A stretch of DNA of 64,000 bases from Limnohabitans sp. MMS-10A-178 (lineage in GTDB: Bacteria > Pseudomonadota > Gammaproteobacteria > Burkholderiales > Burkholderiaceae_C), in contig NZ_NERY01000001.1 in assembly GCF_003063375.1 (NCBI RefSeq), positions 1,612,001-1,676,000 on the forward strand. The letters run 5' to 3'. Shown here piece after piece: positions 53,284-63,679 of the stretch. Below the pieces are notes generated by a model that did no database searches, was not told the origin of the DNA, and saw only the letters and a list, made by a program, of their open reading frames with translations. Both the position numbers and the translations under genes were made by a program. Every line of letters begins with the position of its first letter. Positions within the stretch are counted from its first letter, which is position 1.

Positions 53284-54155
53284 CCAAGCCACCACACTGG
53301 CAATTGTGTGCAGTCTTTGCCATCCAGGCCCGATTCAGCGGCTTGGTTGAACTTCTCCAAAGCAATGCTGGTCAAAGGCAACTCTCTGCGGTTTGATTGA
53401 CCCAAAGCAAGCATGGTTCGCATGTCTTTGCGCATGGTGGCAACGTCCACCGTGACTGTGTCATTGCCCTGATGACCTAAGGCTTGTACCAGCAGGGGGC
53501 CGCGCACCTTCAGCATGTTGGGGCCGCCTGAGCTTTCAGACAAAATGTCGACCACCCTTTGCGGGTCAAGTTTAAGGTGATCAATTAAAGACAGCGCCTC
53601 GCCCAAGGTTTGCCAGTAAACCATGAGTGGCAAATTGACGGCCATCTTCATGGTCGAACCAGCCCCGTAGGTGCCTACGTGTTCAACCCGTTTGCACATT
53701 TGGTCGAGCAAAGATTGAACCTTGGCCAGATCGGCTGCAGCGCCTCCCACAAATCCCAGCAATTTGCCTTCCTTGGCCGGCCCGATACTGCCGCCCACAG
53801 GACACTCCAAATAGGCGGCACCAACCGCTTGCACTCGCAAAGCCAACTCAGGCGGTTTTGTGGGGCTGACGGTGCTCATGTCAATGAAGGTGACGTGTTT
53901 GATGGCACCAGACAAAAGGCCGTCTGTGCCTGCATAAACATCATCGATGGCCGCTTCGTTGGTAAGCAGTGTGATGACGGTGTCAACAGACTCGGCCAAC
54001 AATTTGGGAGAACTGGCCCATTGCGCGCCTGCATTCAGTAGTGCGCTGGCTTTGTCTGCCGATCGATTCCACACCGTGACCGAATAACCCAGGCCCAACA
54101 GACGTGAACCAATGGCATTGCCCATTTTGCCAATACCAGCGATGCCAATTTTCAT
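53262..54155 (-). CDS. Beta-hydroxyacid dehydrogenase (3-hydroxyisobutyrate / tartronate semialdehyde reductase family)
   Basis: A 297-residue NAD(P)-dependent enzyme. GIAGIGKMGNAIGSRLLGLG binds the cofactor, DMSTVSPTKPPELA and VGGSIGPAKEGKL follow, and the catalytic Lys is in YGAGSTMKMAVNLP. I chose ATG 54155, with GGAG six bases before it; an upstream ATG at 54167 is possible. It lies 49 bp after gabD, probably in one operon. The exact substrate is uncertain. Confidence 0.87.
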   Translation of the reverse strand: MKIGIAGIGKMGNAIGSRLLGLGYSVTVWNRSADKASALLNAGAQWASSPKLLAESVDTVITLLTNEAAIDDVYAGTDGLLSGAIKHVTFIDMSTVSPTKPPELALRVQAVGAAYLECPVGGSIGPAKEGKLLGFVGGAAADLAKVQSLLDQMCKRVEHVGTYGAGSTMKMAVNLPLMVYWQTLGEALSLIDHLKLDPQRVVDILSESSGGPNMLKVRGPLLVQALGHQGNDTVTVDVATMRKDMRTMLALGQSNRRELPLTSIALEKFNQAAESGLDGKDCTQLPVWWLGQGGHSK

Positions 54156-54204
54156 TCTGCGCTCCATTGAATTTTAAAAAAGATTGAAAACAAGTAGGCA
54201 GGAT

Positions 54205-55683
54205 TTATTTCAGGATATCGCCCATGCACAAGTACTTCATTTCAAGGTACTCATCCATGCCGTGGCGCGAGCCTTCGCGGCCCAAGCCCGATTGCTTCAC
54301 GCCGCCAAAGGGAACGTGCTCGGTGGCGATGATGCCCACATTGATACCGACCATGCCGTATTCCAAACCTTCACTGACGCGGAAAATTCGGCCAACATCG
54401 CGGCTGTAAAAATAACTGGCCAAACCAAACTCTGTGTTGTTGGCGGCATCGATGGCTTCTTTTTCGGTTTTGAACTTGAACACAGGTGCGAAGGGACCAA
54501 AGGTTTCCTCGCGTGCGCACAGCATGTCTGAAGTGGCATTGCCAATGACTGTGGGTTCGAAGAACTGGCCATTCAAGGCCTTGCCGCCGGCCAACACCAC
54601 ACCACCCTTGGCTTTGGCATCTTCCACGTGGCGTGTGACTTTGTCAATGGCGGCGGGCTCAATGAGCGGGCCTTGCACCACACCGTCTTCAAAGCCATTG
54701 CCCACTTTCAAGGCCTTCACTTTGGCTGCAAACTTTTGCACAAATGCGTCATACACAGACTCTTGCACATAGATGCGGTTGGCGCACACGCAGGTCTGGC
54801 CGGCGTTGCGGTACTTGCTGGCCATGGCGCCTTCAACGGCGCTGTCGATGTCGGCATCGTCAAACACAATGAAAGGAGCATTGCCGCCTAGTTCGAGGGA
54901 CAGTTTCTTCACGGTGGGTGCTGATTGCGCCATCAAAATTCGGCCCACTTCGGTGCTGCCCGTGAAGCTGATGTGGCGAACGATGTCGCTAGAGCAGAAC
55001 ACTTTGCCTGCGGCAATGCTGTTGTCTGAATCGGCGGTGAGCATGTTAATGACGCCAGCAGGAATGCCAGCGCGAATGGCCAATTCGGCTGCAGCCAAAG
55101 CGGTAAGGGGTGTGAGCTCAGCAGGCTTGATGACCACAGTGCAGCCAGCCGCCAAAGCGGGGGCTACTTTGCGCGTGATCATGGCCAAGGGGAAATTCCA
55201 AGGCGTGATTGCCGCACAAACACCAATGGGCTGCTTGACGACCATAAGGCGACGTGTGTTGTCAAACTGGGGCAAGGTTTCGCCATTGACGCGTTTGGCT
55301 TCCTCGGCATACCACTCGACAAAGCTGGCGCCGTACATCACTTCACCTTTGGCTTCCGCATAAGGCTTGCCTTGCTCGGCGGTCATGAGGCGGCCTAAAT
55401 CGTCGACGTTGGCCAACAACAAGTCGTACCATTTGCGAAGCAAGATGCTGCGCTCTTTGCTGGTTTTGCCGCGCCAAGCGGGCAGGGCGGCGTTGGCGGC
55501 TGCAATGGCAGCTTCTGCTTCGGGCGCGCCTAAATTGGCAACATCGGCCAATTTAATGCCTGTTGCTGGGTCACTCACATCAAAACGGCTTGAGCCCTTG
55601 ACCCATTGGCCATTGATGAGGGCATCTGTCTTGAGAAGGCTGGGGTCTTTGAGCAGCGCCAAAGGTGATGTTTTCATGTCCAT
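54205..55683 (-). CDS. gabD: NAD(P)-dependent succinate-semialdehyde dehydrogenase family enzyme
   Basis: A 492-residue aldehyde dehydrogenase. The catalytic Cys is in NAGQTCVCANRIYVQ and the Glu in LSLELGGNAPFIVFDDADID. VCAAITPWNFPLAMITRKVAPALAAGC and VPFGGVKQSGLGREGS match GabD. AAGGAG lies eight bases before ATG 55683; the frame extends further without a better start. It oxidises succinate semialdehyde or a related aldehyde to acid. The adjacent beta-hydroxyacid dehydrogenase suggests linked semialdehyde metabolism. Confidence 0.88.
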   Translation of the reverse strand: MDMKTSPLALLKDPSLLKTDALINGQWVKGSSRFDVSDPATGIKLADVANLGAPEAEAAIAAANAALPAWRGKTSKERSILLRKWYDLLLANVDDLGRLMTAEQGKPYAEAKGEVMYGASFVEWYAEEAKRVNGETLPQFDNTRRLMVVKQPIGVCAAITPWNFPLAMITRKVAPALAAGCTVVIKPAELTPLTALAAAELAIRAGIPAGVINMLTADSDNSIAAGKVFCSSDIVRHISFTGSTEVGRILMAQSAPTVKKLSLELGGNAPFIVFDDADIDSAVEGAMASKYRNAGQTCVCANRIYVQESVYDAFVQKFAAKVKALKVGNGFEDGVVQGPLIEPAAIDKVTRHVEDAKAKGGVVLAGGKALNGQFFEPTVIGNATSDMLCAREETFGPFAPVFKFKTEKEAIDAANNTEFGLASYFYSRDVGRIFRVSEGLEYGMVGINVGIIATEHVPFGGVKQSGLGREGSRHGMDEYLEMKYLCMGDILK

Positions 55684-55743
55684 GAGGGTCTCCTTGATGG
55701 GAATCTGTTGTTGGTTGGGCCTATTTTGCACTTTCCGCAATCT

Positions 55744-55749
55744 TATAAT
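55744..55749 (+). promoter_or_regulatory. Candidate -10 element of alaS
   Basis: A perfect TATAAT lies 43 bp before the alaS ATG in the divergent gap with gabD. No good -35 is found at 16-18 bp spacing (CTATTT at best), so the assignment is tentative. Confidence 0.4.
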
Positions 55750-55792
55750 GGAAAGTTGAGCCCCGTTTGGCTTTCACAAAGATACCCCTGCC

Positions 55793-58417
55793 ATGAGCAC
55801 ACCTGTTATTTCTGTTGCTGATATTCGCAAAACCTTTCTCGACTTTTTTGCGTCCAAAGGTCATACCGTGGTGGCGTCCAGCCCCCTGGTACCAGGCAAC
55901 GATCCCACATTGATGTTTACCAACTCTGGCATGGTTCAGTTCAAGGATGTGTTCTTGGGCACGGACAAGCGCAGTTATGTAAGAGCAGCCTCGGTTCAAG
56001 CCTGTTTGCGCGCTGGCGGCAAACACAATGATTTGGAAAACGTGGGGTACACCGCGCGCCACCACACCTTCTTTGAAATGTTGGGCAACTGGAGTTTTGG
56101 CGACTATTTCAAGCGCGACAGTTTGAAGTGGGCCTTTGAATTGCTCACACAAGTTTACAAGTTGCCTGCCGACAAACTGTGGGCCACCGTTTACATCGAA
56201 GACGACGAAGCCTACGACATCTGGACCAAAGAGATTGGCCTGCCCCCCGAGCGCGTGGTGCGCATTGGCGACAACAAAGGCGGACGCTACATGTCCGACA
56301 ATTTCTGGATGATGGCCGACACCGGCCCATGCGGTCCTTGCTCTGAAATTTTTTACGACCACGGCCCCGAAGTGGCAGGTGGCCCGCCCGGTAGCCCCGA
56401 GCAAGATGGCGACCGTTACATTGAAATTTGGAACAACGTGTTCATGCAGTTCGACATGCAGCCCGATGGCAGCTTGAACAACTTGCCCGCACCTTGCGTT
56501 GACACGGGCATGGGCCTTGAGCGTTTGGCGGCCATTTTGCAGCACGTGCACAGCAATTATGAAATTGATATTTTTGATTCACTGATTAAAGCGGCTGCTC
56601 GAGAAACAGGCTGCGCCGATTTGCAAAACAAATCACTGCGCGTCATTGCCGATCACATTCGCGCTACCGCATTCTTGGTGAGCGATGGCGTCGTGCCCAG
56701 CAACGAAGGCCGAGGCTACGTGCAGCGCCGCATTGTGCGTCGCGCCATTCGCCATGGTTACAAGCTGGGCAAAAAGACACCGTTTTTCCACAAGCTGGTG
56801 CCTGATCTTGTGAAGTTGATGGGCGATGCTTATCCTAATTTGGCATCCCAAGAAAAGCGCATCACCGACATTTTGAAAGCCGAAGAAGAGCGCTTTTTTG
56901 AAACACTGGAAGTGGGCATGCAAATTTTGGATGCCGCGCTTGAAGGGGGTGTCAAAGTGTTGCCCGGTGAAGTGGCTTTCAAATTGCATGATACCTATGG
57001 CTTCCCATTGGACTTGTCTGCAGACGTTTGCCGCGAGCGCGATTTGAGTGTGGATGAGGCTGGTTTTGCAGCGGCCATGGAACGCCAAAAAGCCCAAGCG
57101 CGTGCGGCAGGCAAATTCAAAATGGACCGCGCCCTGGAATACACCGGTGCTGGTAACACCTTTGTGGGCTACGACGAACTGCAAGCCACTGCCAAAGTAT
57201 TGGCCTTGTACGTCGACGGCACACCCGCCACAGAACTCAAAGCTGGTCAAAACGGTGTGGTGGTGCTGGACACCACGCCCTTCTATGCAGAGTCAGGCGG
57301 CCAAGTCGGCGATCAAGGCTTGTTGCAAACGGCTGGTGCCAAATTTGAAGTGGAAGACACTTTGAAAATCAAAGCCGATGTGTTTGGACACCACGGTGTT
57401 TTGACAGAGGGCAGTTTGAAAGTGGGTGACGCTGTGCAAGCGCAGGTCAACACCGAGATGCGGACCGCTACCGTGCGCAATCATTCCGCTACCCACTTGA
57501 TGCACAAAGCTTTGCGTGAAGTATTGGGCGACCATGTGCAACAAAAAGGTTCTCTGGTCAACGCCGAACGCACCCGTTTTGACTTTGCACACAACGCTCC
57601 CATCACAGATGAGCAAATCTTGGCCATTGAAGCCAAAGTGAATCAAGAAATTTGGGCCAACCCCGCGACGCAAGCGCGCGTGATGGACATTGAGTCTGCG
57701 CAAAAAACCGGCGCCATGATGTTGTTTGGTGAAAAGTATGGCGAGACCGTGCGTGTGCTCGATATCGGCTCTAGCCGTGAATTGTGCGGCGGCGTTCATG
57801 TGCATCGCACCGGCGACATTGGCTTGTTCAAAGTGGTGGCCGAAAGTGGCGTGGCTGCGGGTGTGCGCCGCATTGAAGCGGTGACAGGTGGCAACGCCTT
57901 GGCTTACTTGCAATCTTTAGAAGCGACTGTTTCGAAGGCGGCCGGCAGCTTGAAAGCATCACCCTCAGAGCTGAATAGTCGCATTGCCCAAGTCTTGGAC
58001 CAAGTGAAAACTTTGGAAAAAGAAATGGCTGCGTTCAAAGGCAAATTGGCTTCTTCACATGGTGATGAACTGATCACGCAGGCGATCGATGTGAAAGGTG
58101 TCAAAGTACTGGCCGCATTGCTACCAGGTGCTGATGCCAAAACATTGCGTGACACGATGGACAAGTTGAAAGACAAACTGAAAACCGCCGCCATTGTGTT
58201 GGCGGCTGTCGACGGCAACAAAGTGCAACTGGCTGCAGGCGTCACGGCTGACACCACAGGCAAAGTCAAAGCCGGTGAGTTGGTTAACTTTGTGGCTCAG
58301 CAAGTGGGCGGCAAGGGCGGCGGCAAGCCCGACATGGCCATGGCCGGAGGGACGGATGCGACGAACCTCCATGCAGCATTGACCAGTGTGCAGGTTTGGG
58401 TGACTGAGCGTTTGTAA
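55793..58417 (+). CDS. alaS: Alanyl-tRNA synthetase
   Basis: A full-length 874-residue class II synthetase with an editing domain. The catalytic part has [15 protein letters not shown] and [20 protein letters not shown]. The editing zinc site is in [13 protein letters not shown] with the later [13 protein letters not shown]. The C-terminal domain ends [12 protein letters not shown]. Its start lies 109 bp from the divergent gabD. A tRNA-Ala gene is at 6756-6831. Confidence 0.97.
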   Translation: MSTPVISVADIRKTFLDFFASKGHTVVASSPLVPGNDPTLMFTNSGMVQFKDVFLGTDKRSYVRAASVQACLRAGGKHNDLENVGYTARHHTFFEMLGNWSFGDYFKRDSLKWAFELLTQVYKLPADKLWATVYIEDDEAYDIWTKEIGLPPERVVRIGDNKGGRYMSDNFWMMADTGPCGPCSEIFYDHGPEVAGGPPGSPEQDGDRYIEIWNNVFMQFDMQPDGSLNNLPAPCVDTGMGLERLAAILQHVHSNYEIDIFDSLIKAAARETGCADLQNKSLRVIADHIRATAFLVSDGVVPSNEGRGYVQRRIVRRAIRHGYKLGKKTPFFHKLVPDLVKLMGDAYPNLASQEKRITDILKAEEERFFETLEVGMQILDAALEGGVKVLPGEVAFKLHDTYGFPLDLSADVCRERDLSVDEAGFAAAMERQKAQARAAGKFKMDRALEYTGAGNTFVGYDELQATAKVLALYVDGTPATELKAGQNGVVVLDTTPFYAESGGQVGDQGLLQTAGAKFEVEDTLKIKADVFGHHGVLTEGSLKVGDAVQAQVNTEMRTATVRNHSATHLMHKALREVLGDHVQQKGSLVNAERTRFDFAHNAPITDEQILAIEAKVNQEIWANPATQARVMDIESAQKTGAMMLFGEKYGETVRVLDIGSSRELCGGVHVHRTGDIGLFKVVAESGVAAGVRRIEAVTGGNALAYLQSLEATVSKAAGSLKASPSELNSRIAQVLDQVKTLEKEMAAFKGKLASSHGDELITQAIDVKGVKVLAALLPGADAKTLRDTMDKLKDKLKTAAIVLAAVDGNKVQLAAGVTADTTGKVKAGELVNFVAQQVGGKGGGKPDMAMAGGTDATNLHAALTSVQVWVTERL

Positions 58418-58419
58418 GT

Positions 58420-58457
58420 GGCCATAAGCCGACGAGTGCACTCGCGCTTAGGTGGCC
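58420..58457. other. Large inverted-repeat hairpin after alaS; rest of the gap to 58654 is featureless
   Basis: Nested arms GGCC, TAAGC and CGAG-TGCA-CTCG/GCTTA/GGCC form a long hairpin right after the alaS stop. No T run follows immediately. From 58458 to 58654 I see nothing supportable. Confidence 0.55.
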
Positions 58458-58654
58458 TTACCAAAGACAAAGTTTCGGTCAACGACGGTCAAAGATAATT
58501 TTTTTTGATCCTAATTTTCACTGGCTGGACATCCAAGAAGTTCCAAAAGCCTTCGCCAAAAAAAACGGCCGCGTGCATTCGGTTGGCGCAGAAGGCAATG
58601 TTCGGGTGTCTCTTGTGCGATATCATTTTTTTCTGAAGTTGGTCTAATCCAAGC

Positions 58655-58682
58655 TTGACGTGTAATTTCGTGCGCGTATAAA
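58655..58682 (+). promoter_or_regulatory. Promoter of the acyl-CoA dehydrogenase gene
   Basis: TTGACG at 58655-58660, a 16-bp spacer and TATAAA at 58677-58682. The predicted start (near 58689) lies only a few bases ahead of the ATG at 58692, so the mRNA may have almost no leader. Confidence 0.6.
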
Positions 58683-58691
58683 AGGATTGGA

Positions 58692-59939
58692 ATGTTTGCA
58701 GATTTGTCCCCAAAATCACAAGACTTGGTCGACCGCTTGAAGGTGTTTTTTGACACCTATATCTACCCCAACGAAGAGAGACATCATCATGAAATGGCAG
58801 AGATGCGTCGTGAGGGAAACCCATGGCGCCCTGTGCCGCTGGTAGAAGAGCTCAAAGTGATTGCCAAATCACAAGGCCTTTGGAACATGTTTCTGCCCCA
58901 TCCCTATGAAGGGCAAGGCGGTATCTCCAATCTGGACTATTCGCCATTGTGCGAAATCATGGGGCGTGTTTCATGGTCTGGCGAAGTCTTTAATTGCTCT
59001 GCCCCCGACACTGGAAATATGGAAACCATTGAGCGATATGGTACGGCCGAGCAAAAGAAGGCCTGGCTGGAGCCTCTTCTGGAAGGCAAAATTCGCTCTG
59101 CATTTTTGATGACTGAGCCAGCAGTGGCATCTTCTGATGCCACCAACATTCAAACTTCGATTCGCCGCGAAGGTGACGAATATGTGATCAATGGTCGCAA
59201 GTGGTACTCGTCAGGCGCTGGTAGCTCTAGTTGCAAAATTTTCATTGTCATGGGCAAAACAGACGTGACTGCGGCAAGACACGCTCAACAATCGATGGTG
59301 CTTGTACCGCGTGATACCCCTGGTGTCACGGTCATTCGTCCTTTGTCAGTTTTGGGCTATGACGATGCGCCGCATGGCCACATGGAAGTTCTTTTGGAAA
59401 ATGTGCGTGTGCCGGTTTCCAACGTTTTGTTGGGTGAAGGCCGAGGTTTTGAAATTGCACAAGGCCGCTTAGGCCCAGGTCGCATTCACCATTGCATGCG
59501 ATCCATTGGCGCAGCAGAGCGCGCACTGGAAATGATGTGCGATCGTCTGCAGAGCCGCGTCGCTTTTGGAAAGCCACTTTCTGAACAATCTGTTTGGCAC
59601 GAGCGTATTGCTGAATCTCGGTGCATGATTGATCAAGCACGACTTTTGACTTTCAATGCAGCTTGGAAAATGGACACTGTTGGCAACAAAGATGCCAAAG
59701 CTGAGATTGCCATGATCAAAGTCGTTGCGCCCAACGTGTCTTGCAAAGTAGTTGATTGGGCAATTCAGGCCTTTGGTGCTGCCGGTGTCAGCCAAGATTT
59801 TTGGCTGGCTGAAGCCTATGCACACCAGCGGACAGTTCGCTTGGTGGATGGCCCAGATGAGGTCCACCGTAACGCCATTGCCAAGTTGGAGTTGGCCAAG
59901 AGAGCCAAACTCTCAATTGCCAAGGCTGGCGCAAACTAA
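58692..59939 (+). CDS. Acyl-CoA dehydrogenase (ACAD10/11-like)
   Basis: A 415-residue FAD enzyme that desaturates an acyl-CoA at alpha-beta, passing electrons to [18 protein letters not shown] and [14 protein letters not shown] bind FAD and substrate; the C-terminal [20 protein letters not shown] is the ACAD11-like active-site end. It would hand electrons to the ETF-QO encoded at 45781-47478. The preferred chain is unknown. It has its own promoter. Confidence 0.92.
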   Translation: MFADLSPKSQDLVDRLKVFFDTYIYPNEERHHHEMAEMRREGNPWRPVPLVEELKVIAKSQGLWNMFLPHPYEGQGGISNLDYSPLCEIMGRVSWSGEVFNCSAPDTGNMETIERYGTAEQKKAWLEPLLEGKIRSAFLMTEPAVASSDATNIQTSIRREGDEYVINGRKWYSSGAGSSSCKIFIVMGKTDVTAARHAQQSMVLVPRDTPGVTVIRPLSVLGYDDAPHGHMEVLLENVRVPVSNVLLGEGRGFEIAQGRLGPGRIHHCMRSIGAAERALEMMCDRLQSRVAFGKPLSEQSVWHERIAESRCMIDQARLLTFNAAWKMDTVGNKDAKAEIAMIKVVAPNVSCKVVDWAIQAFGAAGVSQDFWLAEAYAHQRTVRLVDGPDEVHRNAIAKLELAKRAKLSIAKAGAN

Positions 59940-59964
59940 GTTGAGGGATTTCATTTCGAATTCA

Positions 59965-60948
59965 TCAATGCTGGAGTTTCAACTCACTTTTAAATTCTCT
60001 AGTTTGGCCTGTGAGTGGATCTAAAAAAGCAATGGATTTAGCGAGCAACTGCAAGGGCTGCTCGAAATCGTCTTCTTCCGTGGTCAGTTTTTTCACAGTT
60101 GGATAAAACTGATCATGCAAGATGGGCAAGCCTAATGCATTCATGTGCACGCGCAATTGATGTCGCTGGCCGGTGACCGGCTTCATAATGTACTTGGCCA
60201 AAGACTTCAGTGATTGCTTGCTTGCTGATGAGGCAGAGACATCAGGTTCAAGGGACTCAACGCAGTCAATCCAAGTCTCGCTGTTAAATGGATTCGATGG
60301 ATCGCACTCGGTCGCAGCCAACTCACGCATCTTGAAAAACTGCGCGTCAGTCACCATCATGCTTCTGTAAGTGATGGGAAATTGAAGTTTCTGCTTTGAG
60401 GACGCTGGCGCATCTGCGATCGCTTCATAGGTTTTTTGAACTTGCCTCAATCTAAACTGTTCTTGATAGGCGTTTCGATCTTGCGCCCGAACACTGAATA
60501 GCACTAAGCCTGCCGTTTCTCGGTCAATTCGGTGCAAGGGCGAGAGATCCGGTAAATTCAATTCTTGTTTTAATTGAACCAATAAACTTTGCTGCAAATA
60601 TTTCCCGCCGGGTGTCACTGGCATGAAGTGCGGCTTGTCGGCCACCACCAAGTAGTCATCTCGATAAATCACGTTTGCCTTGAAGGGCAAAGCGGGTTCA
60701 TCAGCCACATGCCTAAAGTACAGCAAGTGGGTCTCGTCAAGAAGACAGTGCTCTGGGCCCAGCTTGCGACCCAATGCATTGAAGACACTGCCTTCTAGAA
60801 AGCGCTGAAGCCAGACCTCACGTGAAATAGCTGGAAATCGATGCGCTAGAAATTCAAGGGCTGTGGTGTCTGTTTTTGCAGGAACGCCCACCTTGCTGGG
60901 GCTCACGCCATTGCGCAGCAAAGGCTTAGATGCGCTTGAAGACGACAT
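59965..60948 (-). CDS. RluA-family pseudouridine synthase, divergent
   Basis: A 327-residue protein. The catalytic Asp is in [39 protein letters not shown] and [19 protein letters not shown] are family motifs. The N-terminal ~80 residues ([23 protein letters not shown]) may be an S4-like domain. The RNA target is unknown. I chose ATG 60948, so the gene overlaps the end of trmB by 23 bp. Confidence 0.88.
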   Translation of the reverse strand: MSSSSASKPLLRNGVSPSKVGVPAKTDTTALEFLAHRFPAISREVWLQRFLEGSVFNALGRKLGPEHCLLDETHLLYFRHVADEPALPFKANVIYRDDYLVVADKPHFMPVTPGGKYLQQSLLVQLKQELNLPDLSPLHRIDRETAGLVLFSVRAQDRNAYQEQFRLRQVQKTYEAIADAPASSKQKLQFPITYRSMMVTDAQFFKMRELAATECDPSNPFNSETWIDCVESLEPDVSASSASKQSLKSLAKYIMKPVTGQRHQLRVHMNALGLPILHDQFYPTVKKLTTEEDDFEQPLQLLAKSIAFLDPLTGQTREFKSELKLQH

Positions 60949-61663
60949 CCCACACACCGTGTCCCAGTTTCAAGCCGCGATTTTCAAACTTCGTCAGCGG
61001 GCGGTAGTCTGGTTTGATGGCATAGCCGCCTTGATCGTTGGAGGCCGTGTTTTGTAGCAAAGGTTCAGCACGCAGTACTTCCAAAATTTGAACGGCGTAA
61101 GGTTCCCAATCGGTGGCACAGTGAATGTATGCGCCAGGCTTGAGGCGTGCTGCCAGCTTGGCAATCAGAGGCGTTTGAATCAGCCGACGTTTGTTGTGCC
61201 GCGACTTGTGCCACGGATCTGGAAAAAATATGTGCACACCATCCAGCGATGCCAAGGGCAACATGTTGTCAATCACTTCCACCGCATCGTGCTGCAAAAT
61301 GCGGATGTTGTGAATGTCTTGTTCGCCAATGCGCTTGAGCAATGCACCCACGCCAGGTTCGTGAACTTCGCAACACAAGAAGTGATCAGTGGGGCGTACC
61401 TTGGCAATGTGGGCGGTGGCTTCGCCCATGCCAAAGCCAATTTCTAAAATGACTGGGGCAGGGGCAGCGTCTTTTCCATCCAAGGCAAACGCTTTGGCCA
61501 TGTTCAAGGGCTCTGGCGCATAGGTCAATAAAAATTGTGGCCCCCACACCTCAAAGGCTTTGGCTTGACCCGTGGTGGTGCGGCCGGCTCGCTTGACAAA
61601 GCTTTTGATGTTTTTGGGAAAAGCGACCGTAGCCGGTGCTTGGTTGGATGCGTCAGAAGTCAT
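60926..61663 (-). CDS. trmB: tRNA (guanine-N7)-methyltransferase
   Basis: A 245-residue SAM-dependent enzyme that methylates G46 in the tRNA variable loop. [16 protein letters not shown] binds SAM, and the active-site stretch [17 protein letters not shown] has the catalytic Asp. The C-terminal [16 protein letters not shown] is typical. The 3' end overlaps the pseudouridine synthase gene, so two RNA-modifying genes are coupled. Confidence 0.95.
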   Translation of the reverse strand: MTSDASNQAPATVAFPKNIKSFVKRAGRTTTGQAKAFEVWGPQFLLTYAPEPLNMAKAFALDGKDAAPAPVILEIGFGMGEATAHIAKVRPTDHFLCCEVHEPGVGALLKRIGEQDIHNIRILQHDAVEVIDNMLPLASLDGVHIFFPDPWHKSRHNKRRLIQTPLIAKLAARLKPGAYIHCATDWEPYAVQILEVLRAEPLLQNTASNDQGGYAIKPDYRPLTKFENRGLKLGHGVWDVVFKRI

Positions 61664-61672
61664 TCGCTGATT

Positions 61673-62599
61673 TTAAGGGCTGGCAGCTGGGTACTTCTTT
61701 GCCCATTCTTGAGTCCATGCCGCAAGGGCCGCTTGAACGCTGATGTGATTGTTTTCAACGGGCTGTGTCAGTCTGCTCAAGCCCAGTGCGCTTGCGGCCG
61801 CCTGCAAGGCCACCCAAACGCTACTGGCGGAACTTAAATCAAGAGCCTGAGCACCGTTTTGCTTGGACAACTTTTCACCGTTGGCACCCAATACCAAAGG
61901 TGTGTGAAGATACTGAGGTGGCTCCAAACCTAGCGCTTCTTGGAGCAAGCGCTGCCTGGCCGTGTTGTCCGCTAGGTCTTCACCGCGCACCACATGCGTG
62001 ATACCTTGCGCTGCATCGTCGACCACCACGGTCAGTTGGTATGCCCACAAGCCATCGGCACGCTTTAAAACAAAGTCACCGACTTCTTCTAAGACGTTTT
62101 GTGACTGAGGGCCAAGACGCCTGTCCTGCCAATGCACGTGGGCACTCCCTCGCAGTGCACTCCATTGTGAAACGTTAAAGCGCCAGGCCCTGGCCTCTTT
62201 GCCGTTCAAACCGTTGCGACAAGTGCCAGGATACACAGCGGCTTTGTGTCTTTCTAGACTCAAGCCCATCGCAGCTTGTTGTTCTTCAATTTCTTTGCGC
62301 GTACAAGCGCACGGGTAAGCCAAACCCTTGGCCACCAATTGGTCTAAGGTTTGCTGATACAGCCTCGTTCGATGCGATTGAAACACCACTTCGCCGTAGG
62401 CATGCAGGCCGCACAAAGCAAGCTGGTTCAAGATATTGGCGGCTGCACCTTCAATGCATCGAGGCCCGTCGACATCTTCAATCCGCACCAACCATTGGCC
62501 TTGGAGAGCGCTTGCATCTAAGCAACTGGCAAGTGCCGCTACCAAGGAGCCTGCGTGCAAAGCACCCGTAGGTGAGGGTGCAAATCTTCCGCGATTCAT
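61673..62599 (-). CDS. gluQ: Glutamyl-queuosine tRNA(Asp) synthetase
   Basis: A 308-residue truncated GluRS paralog lacking the anticodon-binding domain. [20 protein letters not shown] holds the HIGH-like motif, and EKLSKQNG is the KMSKS-like motif. A zinc site is visible in YPCACTRKE plus YPGTCRNG. It attaches glutamate to queuosine at position 34 of tRNA-Asp. It lies 9 bp ahead of trmB and 6 bp after the flavoprotein gene. Confidence 0.93.
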   Translation of the reverse strand: MNRGRFAPSPTGALHAGSLVAALASCLDASALQGQWLVRIEDVDGPRCIEGAAANILNQLALCGLHAYGEVVFQSHRTRLYQQTLDQLVAKGLAYPCACTRKEIEEQQAAMGLSLERHKAAVYPGTCRNGLNGKEARAWRFNVSQWSALRGSAHVHWQDRRLGPQSQNVLEEVGDFVLKRADGLWAYQLTVVVDDAAQGITHVVRGEDLADNTARQRLLQEALGLEPPQYLHTPLVLGANGEKLSKQNGAQALDLSSASSVWVALQAAASALGLSRLTQPVENNHISVQAALAAWTQEWAKKYPAASP

Positions 62600-62605
62600 C
62601 CCAAA

Positions 62606-63670
62606 TTAAAGTGCGTCCAGCGCCAGTTCCAAGCCAGAAATAAACGCATCTTCAACACGGTGACCCAGACACCAGTCGCCACACAAACCAATGCCTTGTT
62701 TTTTACTCAGCATGTGCGTGGCACCCAAGGGCTGTAATGTTTTGGCATAGCGCCAGCGATGCACTTCTGCGTGCGCAGGCGTGGCACGGATGCCAGTGAT
62801 TTCAGAAAACGCCTTGAGCAATTTGGCTTGAGCGCGTTCGGGTGCGTCTTCCAAATGTTCTTGTGACCAAGCTGCACTGGCTTGAACGGTCCAGCGTTCA
62901 ATGTGACCCCGGCCAGGTTTGGAGGACTCGCGCGCTAACCATGCCACGCGGTGGTGCACACTTCGAGCCGCATTCCATTGCGGGCCCAAGGTAATGAGCC
63001 CAGGCTGCGCAGCATTGGGGAAGGCGACCATCAGAGTCCAGCAAGGGGCGACTTGAACTTTGTTGAGAGCCGCAGCTTTTTCCATGTTGATGTTGGAGTT
63101 GCGCAGCAAGTCGATGGCTTGGTCTGAGGGAATGGCCAACAACACTTGGTCAAAACCGCTGAACACCGATTGAGCACCTTCGGGCTCTTCGCTGTGCAGT
63201 TGCCAGAGCGATGGCTGCAGTGTGTCGCGTTCAATTTTGAAGACCTTCGATTCAAAGTGAATGCTGTCGGTTTGCACCAAAGGCTGTGCCCAAGCTTTGA
63301 CCAAGGCATTCATGCCGGGTGTGGCTACCCAGTGCTTGTCCTCTGAGTGTCGCGCGGCTTCCAAGACGCGGCCCATGGCATCGAGAACGCGGACCGCATT
63401 GGCACTCCAGGGTTTGCAAATGTTGGGGGTGGTAGCCAATGCTTGTTCAAATCGGGCGTCGCGCACCGTGAAGTACTGTGCGCCATGGTCAAAGGTGCCA
63501 AATGCTGAGGTGCGTGTTGACATGCGGCCGCTGGTGCCTCTGCTTTTTTCAAAGACAGTAACGCGGTGGCCAGCTTGCATGAGGGTTCTGGCGCAAGCAA
63601 TGCCTGCCATGCCAGCACCGATGATGGCAAATTTTTGAACAGGTTTTGTTGTTGTGTTGGTTTGGTTCAT
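62606..63670 (-). CDS. NAD(P)/FAD-dependent oxidoreductase, renalase-like
   Basis: A 354-residue flavoprotein. FAIIGAGMAGIACARTLMQAGHRVTVFEKSRG is the FAD-binding N-terminus, followed by GRMSTRTSAFGTFDHGAQYFTVRD, the renalase/NAD-binding_8 pattern. The C-terminal GIGLCGDWCLGHRVEDAFISGL closes the FAD site. Bacterial renalases oxidise off-pathway dihydronicotinamides, but activity here is unproven. It is 6 bp ahead of gluQ. Confidence 0.88.
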   Translation of the reverse strand: MNQTNTTTKPVQKFAIIGAGMAGIACARTLMQAGHRVTVFEKSRGTSGRMSTRTSAFGTFDHGAQYFTVRDARFEQALATTPNICKPWSANAVRVLDAMGRVLEAARHSEDKHWVATPGMNALVKAWAQPLVQTDSIHFESKVFKIERDTLQPSLWQLHSEEPEGAQSVFSGFDQVLLAIPSDQAIDLLRNSNINMEKAAALNKVQVAPCWTLMVAFPNAAQPGLITLGPQWNAARSVHHRVAWLARESSKPGRGHIERWTVQASAAWSQEHLEDAPERAQAKLLKAFSEITGIRATPAHAEVHRWRYAKTLQPLGATHMLSKKQGIGLCGDWCLGHRVEDAFISGLELALDAL

Positions 63671-63679
63671 AGGGCTACT

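Noticed and set aside
55721..56551. 276-residue minus-strand open frame over the alaS start
   Set aside because: Shadow of alaS that also crosses the alaS promoter region.
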